This document shows positions 39,225 to 50,748 of a DNA stretch of 64,000 nucleotides, in pieces. The stretch is from NCBI GenBank assembly GCA_039090855.1, contig CM077013.1, forward strand, positions 135,987,240 through 136,051,239. The letters are read 5' to 3'. A program made the position numbers and the translations under genes. The notes below the pieces were generated by a model. That model was not told the origin of the DNA. It made no database searches and saw only the letters and a program-made list of their open reading frames with translations. The stretch is from Macrothele yani. Lineage: Eukaryota > Arthropoda > Arachnida > Araneae > Macrothelidae. Each line of letters begins with the position of its first letter. Position 1 is the stretch's first letter.

Positions 39225-42200
39225 TGCGCCGCGTATGAAGACTAGTACAGGTCAACAGACGCTGCACTGCTCAACAGTTGACTATTCAACACAACTAAGG
39301 TCAACACTGAATAGTGTCTGTGATGACCATACATTGCGGAAGGTTGATGTGAGAAGTGAGCGCCGGGTATGAAGACTCGTACAAGTAAACAGACGCTGCA
39401 CTGCTCAACATCAACCTTCCGCGTCTGTTACAGGTGAACAGACGCTGCACAGCTCAACTGTTGACTATTCAACACAGCGGAGGTAAACCCGGAACAGTAT
39501 CTGTAATGACCATAATTTGCGGAAAGTTGATGTGAGAAGTGAGCGCTGGGAGTGAAAACTCGTACAACTCAACAGACGCTGCACTGCTCAACAGTTGACT
39601 ATTCAACACAACAGAGGTCAACCCGGAACAGTATCTGTAATGACCATACATTGCGGAAAGTTGATTTGAGAAGTGACTACCAGGTATGAAGACTCGTACA
39701 GGTCAACAGATGCTGCACTGCTCAACAGTTGACTATTCAACACAGCGGAGGTCAACCCGGAACAGTATCTGTAATGACCATACATTGCGGAAGGCTGATG
39801 TGAAAAGTGAGCGCCGGGTATGAAGACTCGTACAGGTCAACATATGCTGCACTGCTCAACAGTTGACTATTCAACACAGCGGAGGTCAACCCGGAACAGT
39901 ATCTGTAATGACCATACATTGCGGAAGGTTAATGTGAGAAGTGAGCGCAGGGTATGAAGACTCGTACAGGTCAACAGACGCTGCACTGCTCAACAGTTGA
40001 CTATTCAACACAACTAAGGTCAATCCGAAAGAGTATCTGTAATGACCATACATTGCGGAAGGTTGATGTGAGAAGTGAGCGCCGGGTATGTTGACTTGTA
40101 CAGGTCAACAGACGCTGCACTGCTCAACAGTTGACTATTCAACACAACGTAGGTAAACCCGGAACAGTATCTGTAATGACCATACATTGCGGAAGGTTGA
40201 TGTGTAAAGTGAGCGCCGGGTATGAAGACTCGAACAGGTCAACAGACGCTGCACTGCTCAACAGTTGACTATTCAACACAACTGAGATCAATCCGGAAGA
40301 GTATCTGTTATGACCATGCATTGCGGAAGGTTGATGTGAGAAGTGAGCGCCGGGTATGAAGACTCGTACAGGTCAACAGACGCTGCACTGCTCCACAGTT
40401 GACTATTCTACACAACTGAGGTCAACACGGAATAGTGTCTGTGATGACCATACATTGCGGAAGGTTAATGTGAGAAGTGAGCGCCAGGTGTGAAGACTAG
40501 TACAAGTAAACAGACGCTGCACTGTTCAACATCAACCTTCCGCTTCTGTTACAGGTGAAAAGACGCTGCACTGCTCAACTGTTGACTATTCAACACAGCG
40601 GAGGTAAACCCGGAACAGTATCCGTAATGACTATACATTGCGGAAAGTTGATGTGAGAAGTGAGCGCCGGGAGTGAAGACTCGTACAGGTCAACAGACGC
40701 TGCAGTGCTCAACAGTTGACTATTCAACACAACAGAGGTCAACTCGGAACAGCATCTGTAATGACCATACATTGCGGAAGGTTGATGTGAGAAGTGAGCG
40801 CCGGGTATGAAGACTTGTACAGGTCAACAGATGCTGCACTGCTCAACAGTTGACTATTCAACACAGCGGAGGTCAATCCAGAACAGTATCTGTAATGACC
40901 ATACATTGCGGAAGGTTGATGTGAGAAGTGAGCGCCGGGTATGAAGACTCGTACAGGTCAACAGATGCTGCACTGCTCAACAGTTGACTATTCAACACAG
41001 CGGAGGTCAATCCAGAACAGTATCTGTAATGACCATACATTGCGGAAGGTTGATGTGAGAAGTGAGCGCCGGGTATGAAGACTCGTACAGGTCAACAGAT
41101 GCTGCACTTCTCAACAGTTGACTATTCAACACAGCGGAGGTCAACCCGGAACAGTATCTCTAATGACCATACATTGCGGAAGGTTGATGTGAGAAGTGAG
41201 CGCCGGGTATAAAGACTCGTACAGGTCAACAGACGCTGCACTGCTGAACAGTTGACTATTCAACACAACAGAGGTCAACCCGGAACAGTATCTGTAATGA
41301 CCATACATTGCGGAAGGTTGATGTGAGAAGTGAGCGCCGGGTATGAAGACTCGTACTGGTCAACAGACGCTGCCCTGCTGAACAGTTGACTATTCAACAC
41401 AACAGAGGTCAACAGCGAACAGTATCTCTCATGACCATGCATTTCGGAAGATTGATGTGAGAGGTGAGCGCCGGGTATGAAGACTCGTACAGGTCAAAAG
41501 ACGCTGCAATGCTCCACAGTTGACTATTCAACAAAACTGAGGTCAACACGGAATAGTGTCTGTGATGACCATACATTGCGGAAGGATGATGTGAGAAGTG
41601 AGCGCCGGGTATGAGGACTCGTACAAGTAAACAGACGCTGCACTGCTCAACATCAACCTTCCGCGTCTGTTACAGGTCAACAGACGCTGCACTGCTCAAA
41701 TGTTGACTATTCAACACAGCGGAGGTCACACTGGAACAGTATCTGTAATGACCATACATTGCGGAAAGTTGATGTGAGAACTGAGCGCCGGAAGTGAAGA
41801 CTCGTACAGGTCAACAGACACTGCACTGCTCAACAGTTAAATATCCAACACAACAGAGGTCAACCCGGAACAGTATCTGTAATGACCATACATTGCGGAA
41901 GGTTGATGTGAGAAGTGAGCGCCGGGTATGAAGACTCGTACAGGTCAACAGACGCTGCAGTGCTCAACAGTTGACTATTCAACACAACTGAGGTCAATCC
42001 GTAAGAGTATCCGTAATGACCATACATTGCGGAAGGTTGATGTGAGAAGTGAGCGCCGGGTATGAAGACTCGTACAGGTTAACAGACGCTGCACTGCTCA
42101 ACAGTTGACTATTCAACACAACTGAGGTCAATCCGGAAGAGTATCCGTAATGACCATACATTGCGGAAGGTTGATGTGAGAAGTGAGCGCCGGGTATGTT

Positions 42201-45200
42201 GACTTGTACAGGTCAACAGACGCTGCACTGCTCAACAGTTGACTATTCACCACAACGTAGGTAAACCCGGAACAGTATCTGTAATGACCATACATTGCGG
42301 AAGGTTGATGTGTAAAGTGAGCGCCGGGTATGAAGACTCGTACAGGTCAACAGACGCTGCACTGCTCAACAGTTGACTATTCAACACAACTGAGGTCAAT
42401 CCGAAAGAGTATCTGTAATGACCATACATTGCGGAAGGTTGATGTGAGAAGTGAGCGCCGGGTATGAAGACTCGTACAGGTCAACAGACGCTGCAGTGCT
42501 CCACAGTTGACTATTCAACACAACTGAGGTCAACACGGAATAGTGTCTGTGATGACCATACATTGCGGAAGGTTGATGTGAGGAGTGAGCGCCGGGTATG
42601 AAGACTCGTACAGGTCAACAGACGCTGCACTGCTCCACAATTGACTATTCAACACAACTGAGGTCAACCCGGAATAGTGTCTGTGATGACCATACATTGC
42701 GGAAGGTTAATGTGAGAAGTGAGCGCCAGGTGTGAAGACTCGTACAAGTAAACAGACGCTGCACTGTTCAACATCAACCTTCCGCTTCTGTTACAGGTGA
42801 AAAGACGCTGCACTGCTCAACTGTTGACTATTCAACACAGCGGAGGTAAACCCGGAACAGTATCCGTAATGACTATACATGGCGGAAAGTTGACGTGAGA
42901 AGTGAGCGCCGGGAGTGAAGACTCGTACAGGTCAACAGACGCTGAAGTGCTCAACAAGTGACTATTCAACAGAACAGAGGTCAACCCTGAACAGTATCTC
43001 TAATGACCATACATTGCGGAAGGTTGATGAGAGAAGTGACCGCCAGGTATGAAGACTCGTACAGGTCAACAGACGCTGCACTGCTCAACAGTTGACTATT
43101 CAACACAGCGGAGGTCAACCCGGAACAGTATCTGAAATGACCATACATTGCGGAAGGCTGATGTGAGAAGTGACCTAAAGGTATGAAAACTCGTACAGGT
43201 CAACAGACGCTGCATTGCTCAACAGTTGACTATACAGCACAACAGAGGTCAACCCGGAACAGTATCTGTAATGACCATACATTGCGGAAGGTCGATGTTA
43301 GAAGTGAGCGCCGAGTATGAAGATTCGTACAGGTCAACAGACGCTGCACTGCTCCACAGTTGACTATTCAACACCATTGAGATCAACACGGAATACTGTC
43401 TGTGATGACCATACATTGCGGAAGGTTGATGTGAGAAGTGAGCGCCGGGTATGAAGACTCGTACAGGTCAACAGACGCTGCACTGCTCCACAGTTGACTA
43501 TTCAACAGGACTGAGGTCAACACGGAATAGTGTCTGTGATGAACAAGTAAACTGACGCTGCACTGCTCAACATCAACCTTCCTCGTCTTTTACAAGTCAA
43601 CAGACGCTGCACTGCTCAACATTTGACTATTCAACACAACTGAGGTCAATCCGGAACAGTATCCGTAATGACCATACATTGCGGTAGGTTGATGTGTAAA
43701 GTGAGCGCCGGGTATGAAGAATCGTACAGGTCAACAGACGCTGCACTGCTCAACAGTTGACTATTCAACACAACTAAGGTCAATCCGGAAGAGTATCTGT
43801 AATGACCATACATTACGGAAGGTTGATGTGAGAAGTGAGCGCCGGGTATGAAGAGTCGTGCAGGTCAACAGACGCTGCAGTGCTCAACAGTTGACTATTC
43901 AGCACAACGTAGGTCAATCCGGAACAGTATCTGTAATGACCATACATTGCGGAAGGTCGATGTAAGAAGTGAGCGTCGAGTATGAAGATTCGTACAGGTC
44001 AACAGACGCTGCACTGCTCCACAGTTGACTATTCAACACAACTGAGGTCAACACGGAATAGTGTCTGTGATGACCATACATTGCGGAAGGTTGGTGTGAG
44101 AAGTGAGAGCCGGGTATGAAGACTCGTACAGGTCAACAGACGCTGCACTGCTCCACAGTTGACTATTCTACACAACTGAGGTCAACACGGAATAGTGTCT
44201 GTGATGACCATACATTGCGGAAGGTTGATGTGAGAAGTGAGCGCCGGGTGTGAAGACTCGTACAAGTAAACAGATGCTGCAGTGCTCAACATCAACCTTC
44301 CGCTTCTCTAACAGGTGAACAGACGCTGCACTGCTCAACTGCTGACTATTCAACACAGCGGAGGTAAACCCGGAACAGTATCTGTAATGACCATACATTG
44401 CGGAAAGTTGACGTGAGAAGTGAGCGCCGGGAAAAAAGACTCGTACAGGTCTACAGACGCTGCAGTGCTCAACAGTTGACTATTCAACACAACAGAGGTC
44501 AACCCGGATCAGTATCTCTAATGCCATACATTGCGGAAAGTTGATGTGACAAGTGACCGCCAGGTATGAAAACTCGTAGAGGGCAACAGACGCTGCACTG
44601 CTCAACAGTTGACTATTTAACACAGCGGAGATCAACCCGGAACAGTATCTGTAATGACCATACATTGCGGAAAGTTGATGTGAGAAGTGACCGCCAGGTA
44701 TGAAGACTCGTACAGGTCAACAGACCCTGCACTGCTCAACAGTTGACTATTCAGCACAACAGAGGTCAACCCGGAACAGTATCTGTAATGACCATACATT
44801 GCGGAAGGCTGATGTGAGAAGTGAGCGCCGGGTATGAAGACTCGTACAGGTCAGCAGACGCTGCACTACTCAACAGTTGACTATTCAACACAACAGATGT
44901 CAACCCGGAACAGTATCTGTAATGACCATACATTGCGGAAGGCTGATGTGAGAAGTGAGCGCCGGGTATGAAGACTTGTACAGGTCAACAGACGCTGCAC
45001 TGCTCAACAGTTGACTATTCAACACAACAGAGGTTAACTCGGAACAGTATCTGCAATGACCATACATTGCGGAAGGCTGATGTGAGAAGTGAGCGCCGGG
45101 TATGAAGACTCGTACAGGTCAACAGACGCTGCACTGCTCAACAGTTGACTATTCAACACAACAGAAGTCAACCCGGAACAGTATCTGTAATGACCATAAA

Positions 45201-45472
45201 TTGCGGAAGTTTGATGGGAGAAGTGAGCGCCGGGTATGAAGACTCGTACAGGTCAACAGACGCTGCACTGCTCAACAGTTAACCATTCAACAAAACAGAG
45301 GTGAGCCCCGAACAGTAACTCTCATGACCATGCATTGCGGAAGAGATGTGAGAGGTGAGCGCCGGGTATGAAGACTCGTACAGGTCAACAGACGCTGCAC
45401 TGCTCAACTGTTGACTATTCAACACAACAGAGGTCAACCCGGAACAGTATCTGTCATGACCATGCATTGCAC
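39225..45472. repeat. 134-bp satellite array with higher-order structure
   Basis: About 46 units of 134 bases, each with GAGCGCCGGGTATGAAGACT, GTCAACAGACGCTGCACTGC, AGTTGACTATTCAACACAAC and GACCATACATTGCGGAAGGT. Six units carry an extra piece of about 49 bases that includes TCAACCTTCC, the reverse complement of unit sequence. These pieces start at 39411, 40532, 41653, 42774, 43573 and 44292. The first four are exactly 1,121 bases apart. The roughly 60-codon minus-strand ORFs here repeat with the units and are not genes. Confidence 0.97.
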
Positions 45473-46040
45473 GAATTGGCTATAACAGCAGACGAACCAG
45501 ACGACATCCTCTCCTATCCACGATTGATCGGTGCAAATGACTCGCCTGGTGCAAAGATAATGCCAGTTGGACGTCAGATCAGGACCGGATTAAGGCCTTA
45601 GTGGGTCCTTTGGCTAAGATATTTGAGTGGGCTTCAAGGTTAAGACATCTGAGTGGGCCCTCAAAGAATTATGACGGGGAATCATTATGAAATCTGTAAC
45701 AACAAAACTGTAACAGTATTCTTGCGATAATTAATACGTACTGCATTCTTCAAACAAATAAATTATCTCCAGAGGTTTTATAAAATGTCACAGCATTTTC
45801 CATTGTTCTCATAAAAACATGAATTAAAGGCTTAAGATTCCTAGATTTTGTCTTAGATTTTTTAATGATTTAGCAATGTATACTTTCATCTTTTTTTGTT
45901 ACGCAATGTGAAGTCACACTGGATTTCATTCATTTGAGATTCCAAGTGCAAACAGGGAGGTGCGGGTGGATGGTAGCGAAAAAGCTGAAACTGTCTCACC
46001 GATCCCGCTGTACACAGTGACATGAAACCTTTACCCTTTG
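45473..46040. other. Gap after the satellite
   Basis: No gene recognised. A short internal repeat (GAGTGGGC, AAGACATCTGAGTGGGCC) lies at 45600-45655. Confidence 0.4.
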
Positions 46041-46224
46041 TAAGTCACTGCCTTGAAATCAGTTCGTCCACCAATCTCTGTTTCTGACCAAGTGAGGATC
46101 ATACGAGACGGAAGTAAACTATTTTATAAACCTCTCTCTCACCATTATTTGCCCAGACATGCCTCCTGGGCCCTTGGTCATTGTACGCCCCAAGGCTACA
46201 TAGCCCCTCTAGACACCCCCCCCC

Positions 46225-46860
46225 TTAATCCCGCCCTGCGTCAGATGACTGGAAAAAAGTGCTGGAGTGACGAGTCGCGTTTTTTACTCCACTCCGAGGA
46301 TGGTCGTATACGTATTTGGCACAAACAACATGAGGCATTCGATCCATCCTGCATGGTTTTCACAGTGCAAACTAGTAGAGGCAGTTGTATGGTGTGAGGC
46401 ATGTTTACCAAGGAGGTACTTGAACCCCTGGTGCATGTGGAACAGCGTTTGACTGGTGCTTGCTATCGTAAATTGCTTTGCTGAATCTTTACACCCAGCA
46501 ATGTTGCATTTTGTCCCGAATGGCAATGGTGTCTTCCAAGATTACGATGCGCCAAGCCAAAGGTCCACTGTTGTGCGGGAATGGTTCGAGGAACACAGTT
46601 CACACTTCCATAATAAAGATTAGCCTTCGAACTCCCCCGATATCAATCCCATACTTGTGGGACACTATGCAACAGCATATGAGGCGTATGCATTCACCAA
46701 ACAACTCCATACCTGCACTAAAGACGGCATTACTTGTCTGGCCACACCTCCCAACTGTTTCGGCATCTAATTAAATCAATGCCACGTCGGATAACTGCTG
46801 AACTGAGGACGAAAGGAGGACCTACGAAGTATTGGGTAGCTTGTCATAATTCAGGGATCA
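46225..46860 (+). pseudogene. Tc1-like transposase fragment (family K), DDE half
   Basis: KCWSDESRFLLHSEDGRIRI with the first Asp (frame 46053-46397) is followed by FDPSCMVFTVQTSRGSCMV and a stop, then PLVHVEQRLTGACYRK. The second Asp region is poorly readable: the nucleotide run still resembles QQDNA coding but is broken. YLWDTMQQHM marks the third region. The end KSMPRRITAELRTKGGPTKY (46770-46840) is well kept and passes into the terminal repeat ending ATCACTCAGTGTA. Sequence before 46225 shows no clear helix-turn-helix. The copy is 5'-truncated or very decayed there. Confidence 0.78.
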
Positions 46861-47678
46861 CTCAGTGTATGTTAAATCGATGACACGTGAGAAAACCGCT
46901 GTACTGAGGGCGAAAGGAGAACCTACGAAGTATTAGGTAGCTTGTCATAATTCAGTGATCACTCAGTGTATGTTGAATCGATGACACGTGGGATAACCGC
47001 TGTACTGAGGACGAAAGGAGGACCTACGAAGTATTAGGTAGCTTGTCATAATTCAGTGATCAATCAGTGTATGTTGAATCAATGCCACGTGGTATAACCG
47101 CTGTACTGAGGGCGAAAGGAGGACCTACGAAGTGTTAGGTAGGTTGTCATAATTCAGTGATCACTCAGTGCATGTTGAATCGTTCCACGTCAGATAGCTG
47201 CTGAACTGAGGGCGAAAGGAAAACCCACAATGTCTTAGGTAGGTTGTCATGATTCAGTGATCACTCAGTGTATGTTTAACCGATGCCACGTCGGATAGCT
47301 GCTGAACTGAGGGTGAAAGGAGGACCTACGAAGTATTAGGTAGGTTGTCATAATACAGTGATAACTCAGTGTATGTTGAATCGATGCCACGTGGGATAAC
47401 TGCTGTACTGAGAGAGAATGGAGGACCTATGAAATATTAGGGAGGTTGTCATGATTTAGTGATCACTCAATGTATGTTGAACCGATGCCACGTCGGATAG
47501 CTGCTGAAATGAGGGTGAAAGGAGGACCTACGAAGTATTAGGTAGGTTGTCATAATACAGTGATAACTCAGTGTATGTTGAATCGATGCCACGTGGGATA
47601 ACTAATGTATTGAGGGAGAAAGGAGGACCTACGAAGTATTAGGTAGGTTGTCATAATTCAGTGGTCCCTCAGTGTGAA
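46770..47678 (+). repeat. 101-bp tandem array derived from the Tc1 3' end
   Basis: Nine end points CTCAGTG at 46861, 46962, 47063, 47164, 47264, 47365, 47466, 47567 and 47668 give a period of 100-101 bases. Each unit has CGATGCCACGTGGGATAACT, CGAAAGGAGGACCTACGAAG, TTAGGTAGGTTGTCATAATT and the terminal-repeat end. The first unit is the real transposase C-terminus and element end. Confidence 0.95.
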
Positions 47679-48075
47679 ACCCATGTGCTATCCGTAAGAG
47701 ACAGTCATGGGCGATTTCCATTATTCAGGTATACCTTGACATAGGGATAAAAGAGTAACATTTAACTTTACAGTCCAAGTAACATTTTTTATATATTTTC
47801 ACATTAAAATTCAATTTCCCCAATTCCAGTCCGCTTGGGTATTCCTGATTAATGGTAACTCTTTCATGAATAATTTTTGTACACAATATACAACATAATA
47901 CATACTTAAATTCCAGGTAATGACGGAGTAGTTCTATACCAAAATATTAGGTCGATATTCAGACTACATTTTTCACAGTTGAACAAATGATTATATGCCA
48001 AGTTTGCTGAACGTAGATTTGATGGTGTGCATACGTACAAGATATATGTAAAAAAATGATAACTTTTTGTGTATA
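47679..48075. other. AT-rich gap
   Basis: Nothing recognised. Confidence 0.4.
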
Positions 48076-49319
48076 TACACTATATTGACAAAAGTCCCAC
48101 GACACCCCTTGAAAACCAAATGAACGGATCTGCTGCGTTGTTAAGATGCACGGTACAAATGCATACGGTATAAAAACAAGCCTGCAGCTGACCACGATCA
48201 TATCGTACTATGAGGTTGAGTGAAAATGTCGGGGCGGGAGAGAACTGACTTTCAGAAAGGAAAGATTGTTGGGTGTTATATTAGTGGGTTGCCCATAAGA
48301 GAAACCGAGAGGCGTTTAAACACCCAAGTCAACTGTTTTGGATGTACTGAATAAATAGAAGACACGTGAAATGCATGAAACAGTAAAACGTACCGGCAAA
48401 CCAAAGAAAATCAGTGATAGAGGACGTCGAAGCCTCAGGAGAGTCGTTATAGCTAATCGGTGGAGTACTGCACAAAACCACAGTGTACAGATGAGTAAAA
48501 ATGCTCGAACATCGGTATGCACACGTACCATTCGCAGAGAACTTAATTCCTTGGGCTACCGTGGTCGTGCGACTGCTCATAAGCCTTTTATCTCCACTCA
48601 GAATGCTACTGGTCGTTTAGTATGGTGTAAAGAACATTTATCGTGGACCGTAGATCAATGGAAACGGATCCTATGGACTGATGAATCCAGATACACGATC
48701 CATCAGTCCGATGGCCGTTTGTGGGTATGGCGGCAGCCCGGGGAACGCTATTTACCAGAGTGTACTGTTCCTACGGTCAAGTTTGGAGCTGGCAGTGTAC
48801 TCGTATGGGGTGTTTTTCGTGGTATGGTCCTGGTCCATTGGTTATCGTGGACAAACCTGTTAACCAGCACGTCTACCTCGATTTTCTGGACAATTATGCC
48901 CTACCAACTCTGTGGCAATACTATGGAACCAAGCCTTGTTGGTAACAGCAGGATAATGCACCGAACCATAAAGCAAAGACTGTTGCGGCGTGGTTTGACG
49001 ATAATTTCGTATCGTGTGTGGACTGGCCAGCATAGAGCCCTGATGTTAATCCCATATAGCAACTATGGAATGAATTAGAGAGCCGCATAAGAAGTTTGGA
49101 ACCAAGGCCTACTACTAAGCAACAGTTAGCGGCAGCATTATGTACTGAATGGAAGTGCATACCTATCGCTGTGTTCCAAAACCTTGTCGAAAGCATGTCT
49201 CGAAGGGTCAGTGCATGCATTAAGGCCAAAGGTGGACCCACACCGTACTAATGTATGTCAATAAATGCTATGTTGCGTTTCTCTTCTAGATGTCCGGGTT
49301 TTTTTGTCAATGTAGTGTA
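48076..49319 (+). mobile_element. Tc1-like element (family C), copy 3, full length
   Basis: Ends TACACTATATTGACAAAAGT and TTTTTGTCAATGTAGTGTA are inverted repeats; 1,244 bp. The only family C copy without an insertion or a host transposon. Confidence 0.94.
48226..49251 (+). pseudogene. Tc1-like transposase (family C, copy 3), best family C gene
   Basis: ATG at 48226 (MSGRERTDFQKGKIVGCYIS), then a slip near 48320. A 235-codon ORF at 48371-49078 is in the correct frame for its first half: KRTGKPKKISDRGRRSLRRV, CTRTIRRELNSLGYRGRA, LSWTVDQWKRILWTDESRYT (first Asp with intact ESR) and [12 protein letters not shown]. One lost G then shifts the frame at about 48805. The true frame continues YGPGPLVIVDKPVNQHVYLD (48721-48945), a stop, QQDNAPNHKAKTVAAWFDD (second Asp), VDWPA, stop, SPDVNPI, stop (the Glu codon region is TAG) and LVESMSRRVSACIKAKGGPT to the stop at 49251. 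The catalytic Glu is lost to a stop. Confidence 0.92.
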
Positions 49320-49447
49320 TATATAGACAATGCATTTTTAACCCTTTCCAGTCTATTGTTGTTGCTCAGAAACAACATATGTTCTTTGAATTTTCGTAGT
49401 CTTGCTAACACAACAAATTCTTATTAACCCCATTGTAGCTGGTAGGC

Positions 49448-49690
49448 ATGTATCCAAAACAACATTGTAAAAACTACAAGACAAGATTTTCCTATATTGT
49501 ATGCCAAAAATGGGATATGATTTTGTGTTTCACATGCACACACAAAAAAAAAAAAAGAAACTGGGTTGTCTCGATTTCCATGTGCAATGATGAATATTCT
49601 ATTCGACATGTTCCTATATTCAGAGATGAGAGATCAAAACGCTTTTGGAAAGAACGATGTGGTTTCAAGTTCATGAAGGAAACAAAATAA
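49448..49690 (+). pseudogene. piggyBac-type transposase C-terminal cysteine-rich domain, fragment
   Basis: An 80-codon open frame: CKNYKTRFSYIVCQKW, ILCFTCTH, then a basic run. The spacing Cys...KTRF...Cys...Cys-x2-Cys-x-His resembles the zinc-binding tail of piggyBac transposases that contacts the element ends. The catalytic Asp region is absent. Downstream are an AATAAA (about 49772) and the right element end, fitting a 3' fragment. It could also be chance, since only a few motif residues support it. Confidence 0.5.
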
Positions 49691-49843
49691 GGAAAAGGAA
49701 ATTAAATTATCAGATATTTAAATGTTTGTATCCCAGTATTGTTCACAAACAACAATTTTTATTTGAGAAATAAAATGTTATAGAACGTTTTAGTGTTGTA
49801 TTTATTCATTACAAACCCAAAACACTACAAAAACCAGAAGGAA

Positions 49844-49899
49844 CGTTTCCAATTCTCCCCCCCCCCCAAAAAAAAAATCGGGGGGGGGGGCTGGAAACG
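49844..49899. repeat. Poly-C / poly-G hairpin inside the piggyBac remnant
   Basis: CGTTTCCA, a C11 run, A10 plus TC, a G11 run and TGGAAACG form an inverted repeat. The outer arms are copies of the element end. Confidence 0.9.
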
Positions 49900-49903
49900 G
49901 TTA

Positions 49904-50460
49904 AGTTTTTCATTCCTCTTAGCGTATTTTTTATCAGAAGGAAATCGGAGAGGAAAGACCTTTCACGTAAGATTCACTGAATGTCTCGTGGGAAAACAAC
50001 GTTTCATCAACTGATGGAAATGTCTGTGATTTTAACAACGAGAACGTCACGTTCAAGGACCGCTAATGTAGAGCTTTTTAAATCCTTTTTGTTTTGAAAT
50101 GCTGGTTGAGATTTTCCTGGTTGGAGAAAAAAAATTAAAAACAGGGTGCTTTGTTATACAGTTTCTCCCACAGTTTCGAAAATCGGAATTTCACAAACCT
50201 TACGCTTTGCCGCCAGTGGACCTTGACGGGAATTCTCCGAAATAATTCCGTTGCTGCTCGCAGGAAATAATTGTAAGGAAAAAGTGAGTGTTGAATAAGC
50301 GTGCGTAGGTCAAGACTATAGCGTTATTTTCAGAAAAGTACGGATAAAAGTTTGGGTCATGACCGTGATTTTGATACGCAGAATTGTAGAGCGTTTAGTG
50401 TTCAAAACACAAAACTTTGCCACTTTTTTTTTTTTTTTTTGGAATGCGGTTTACGTATTT
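49904..50460. other. Gap without a recognised gene
   Basis: No gene seen. A poly-T run of about 18 bases lies at 50424-50441. Confidence 0.4.
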
Positions 50461-50476
50461 AAGAGAACTTTCCTTT

Positions 50477-50708
50477 GCCGCCCCGGTGGCGCAGTGGTTT
50501 AAGGCGTTGGCCTCTGATCATTCGCCCGTAAGGGGTCCGGGTTCGAATCCCTGTCAGGCATGGATGTTGTGTTTGTCTTACGGCACTGGCTCTCTCCCTT
50601 CCCTGGAACCAGTGACCCTAAATTAGGGACGGGCGACTGCTTATAGCCCATTTGAGTTGCTCACGGTGGTCGTTAAACCTCCAATCAAAAAAAAAAAAAA
50701 AAAAAAAA
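50477..50708 (+). repeat. SINE-1, youngest-looking full copy with target duplication
   Basis: Head GCCCCGGTGGCGCAGTGGTT, box B GGGTTCGAATCCC, complete body, and a 23-base poly-A tail. AGAACTTTCCTTT occurs at 50464-50476 and again at 50709-50721, a perfect 13-bp target duplication. Confidence 0.97.
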
Positions 50709-50748
50709 AGAACTTTCCTTTTTTTTTTCTAAGCAGGAAATCTAATTA

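Larger units (their letters stand above)
49338..49903 (+). mobile_element. piggyBac-like remnant with TTAA ends
   Basis: The left end is TTAACCCTTTCCAGTC (49338). The complement of the right end is TTAACCGTTTCCAGCC (49903). TTAA is at both borders, as in piggyBac insertion. It is 566 bp, so most of the transposase is gone. The kept ORF (49448-49690) looks like the C-terminal cysteine-rich domain. The class assignment rests on the ends plus this domain. Confidence 0.65.

Noticed and set aside
39225..45472. Series of roughly 60-codon minus-strand ORFs as a gene family
   Set aside because: They repeat with the 134-bp satellite period, which is not a multiple of three.
48371..49078. Intact 235-codon transposase
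   Set aside because: Only the first half is in the true frame. After a lost G near 48805 the frame is wrong, and the catalytic Glu region has stops in the true frame.
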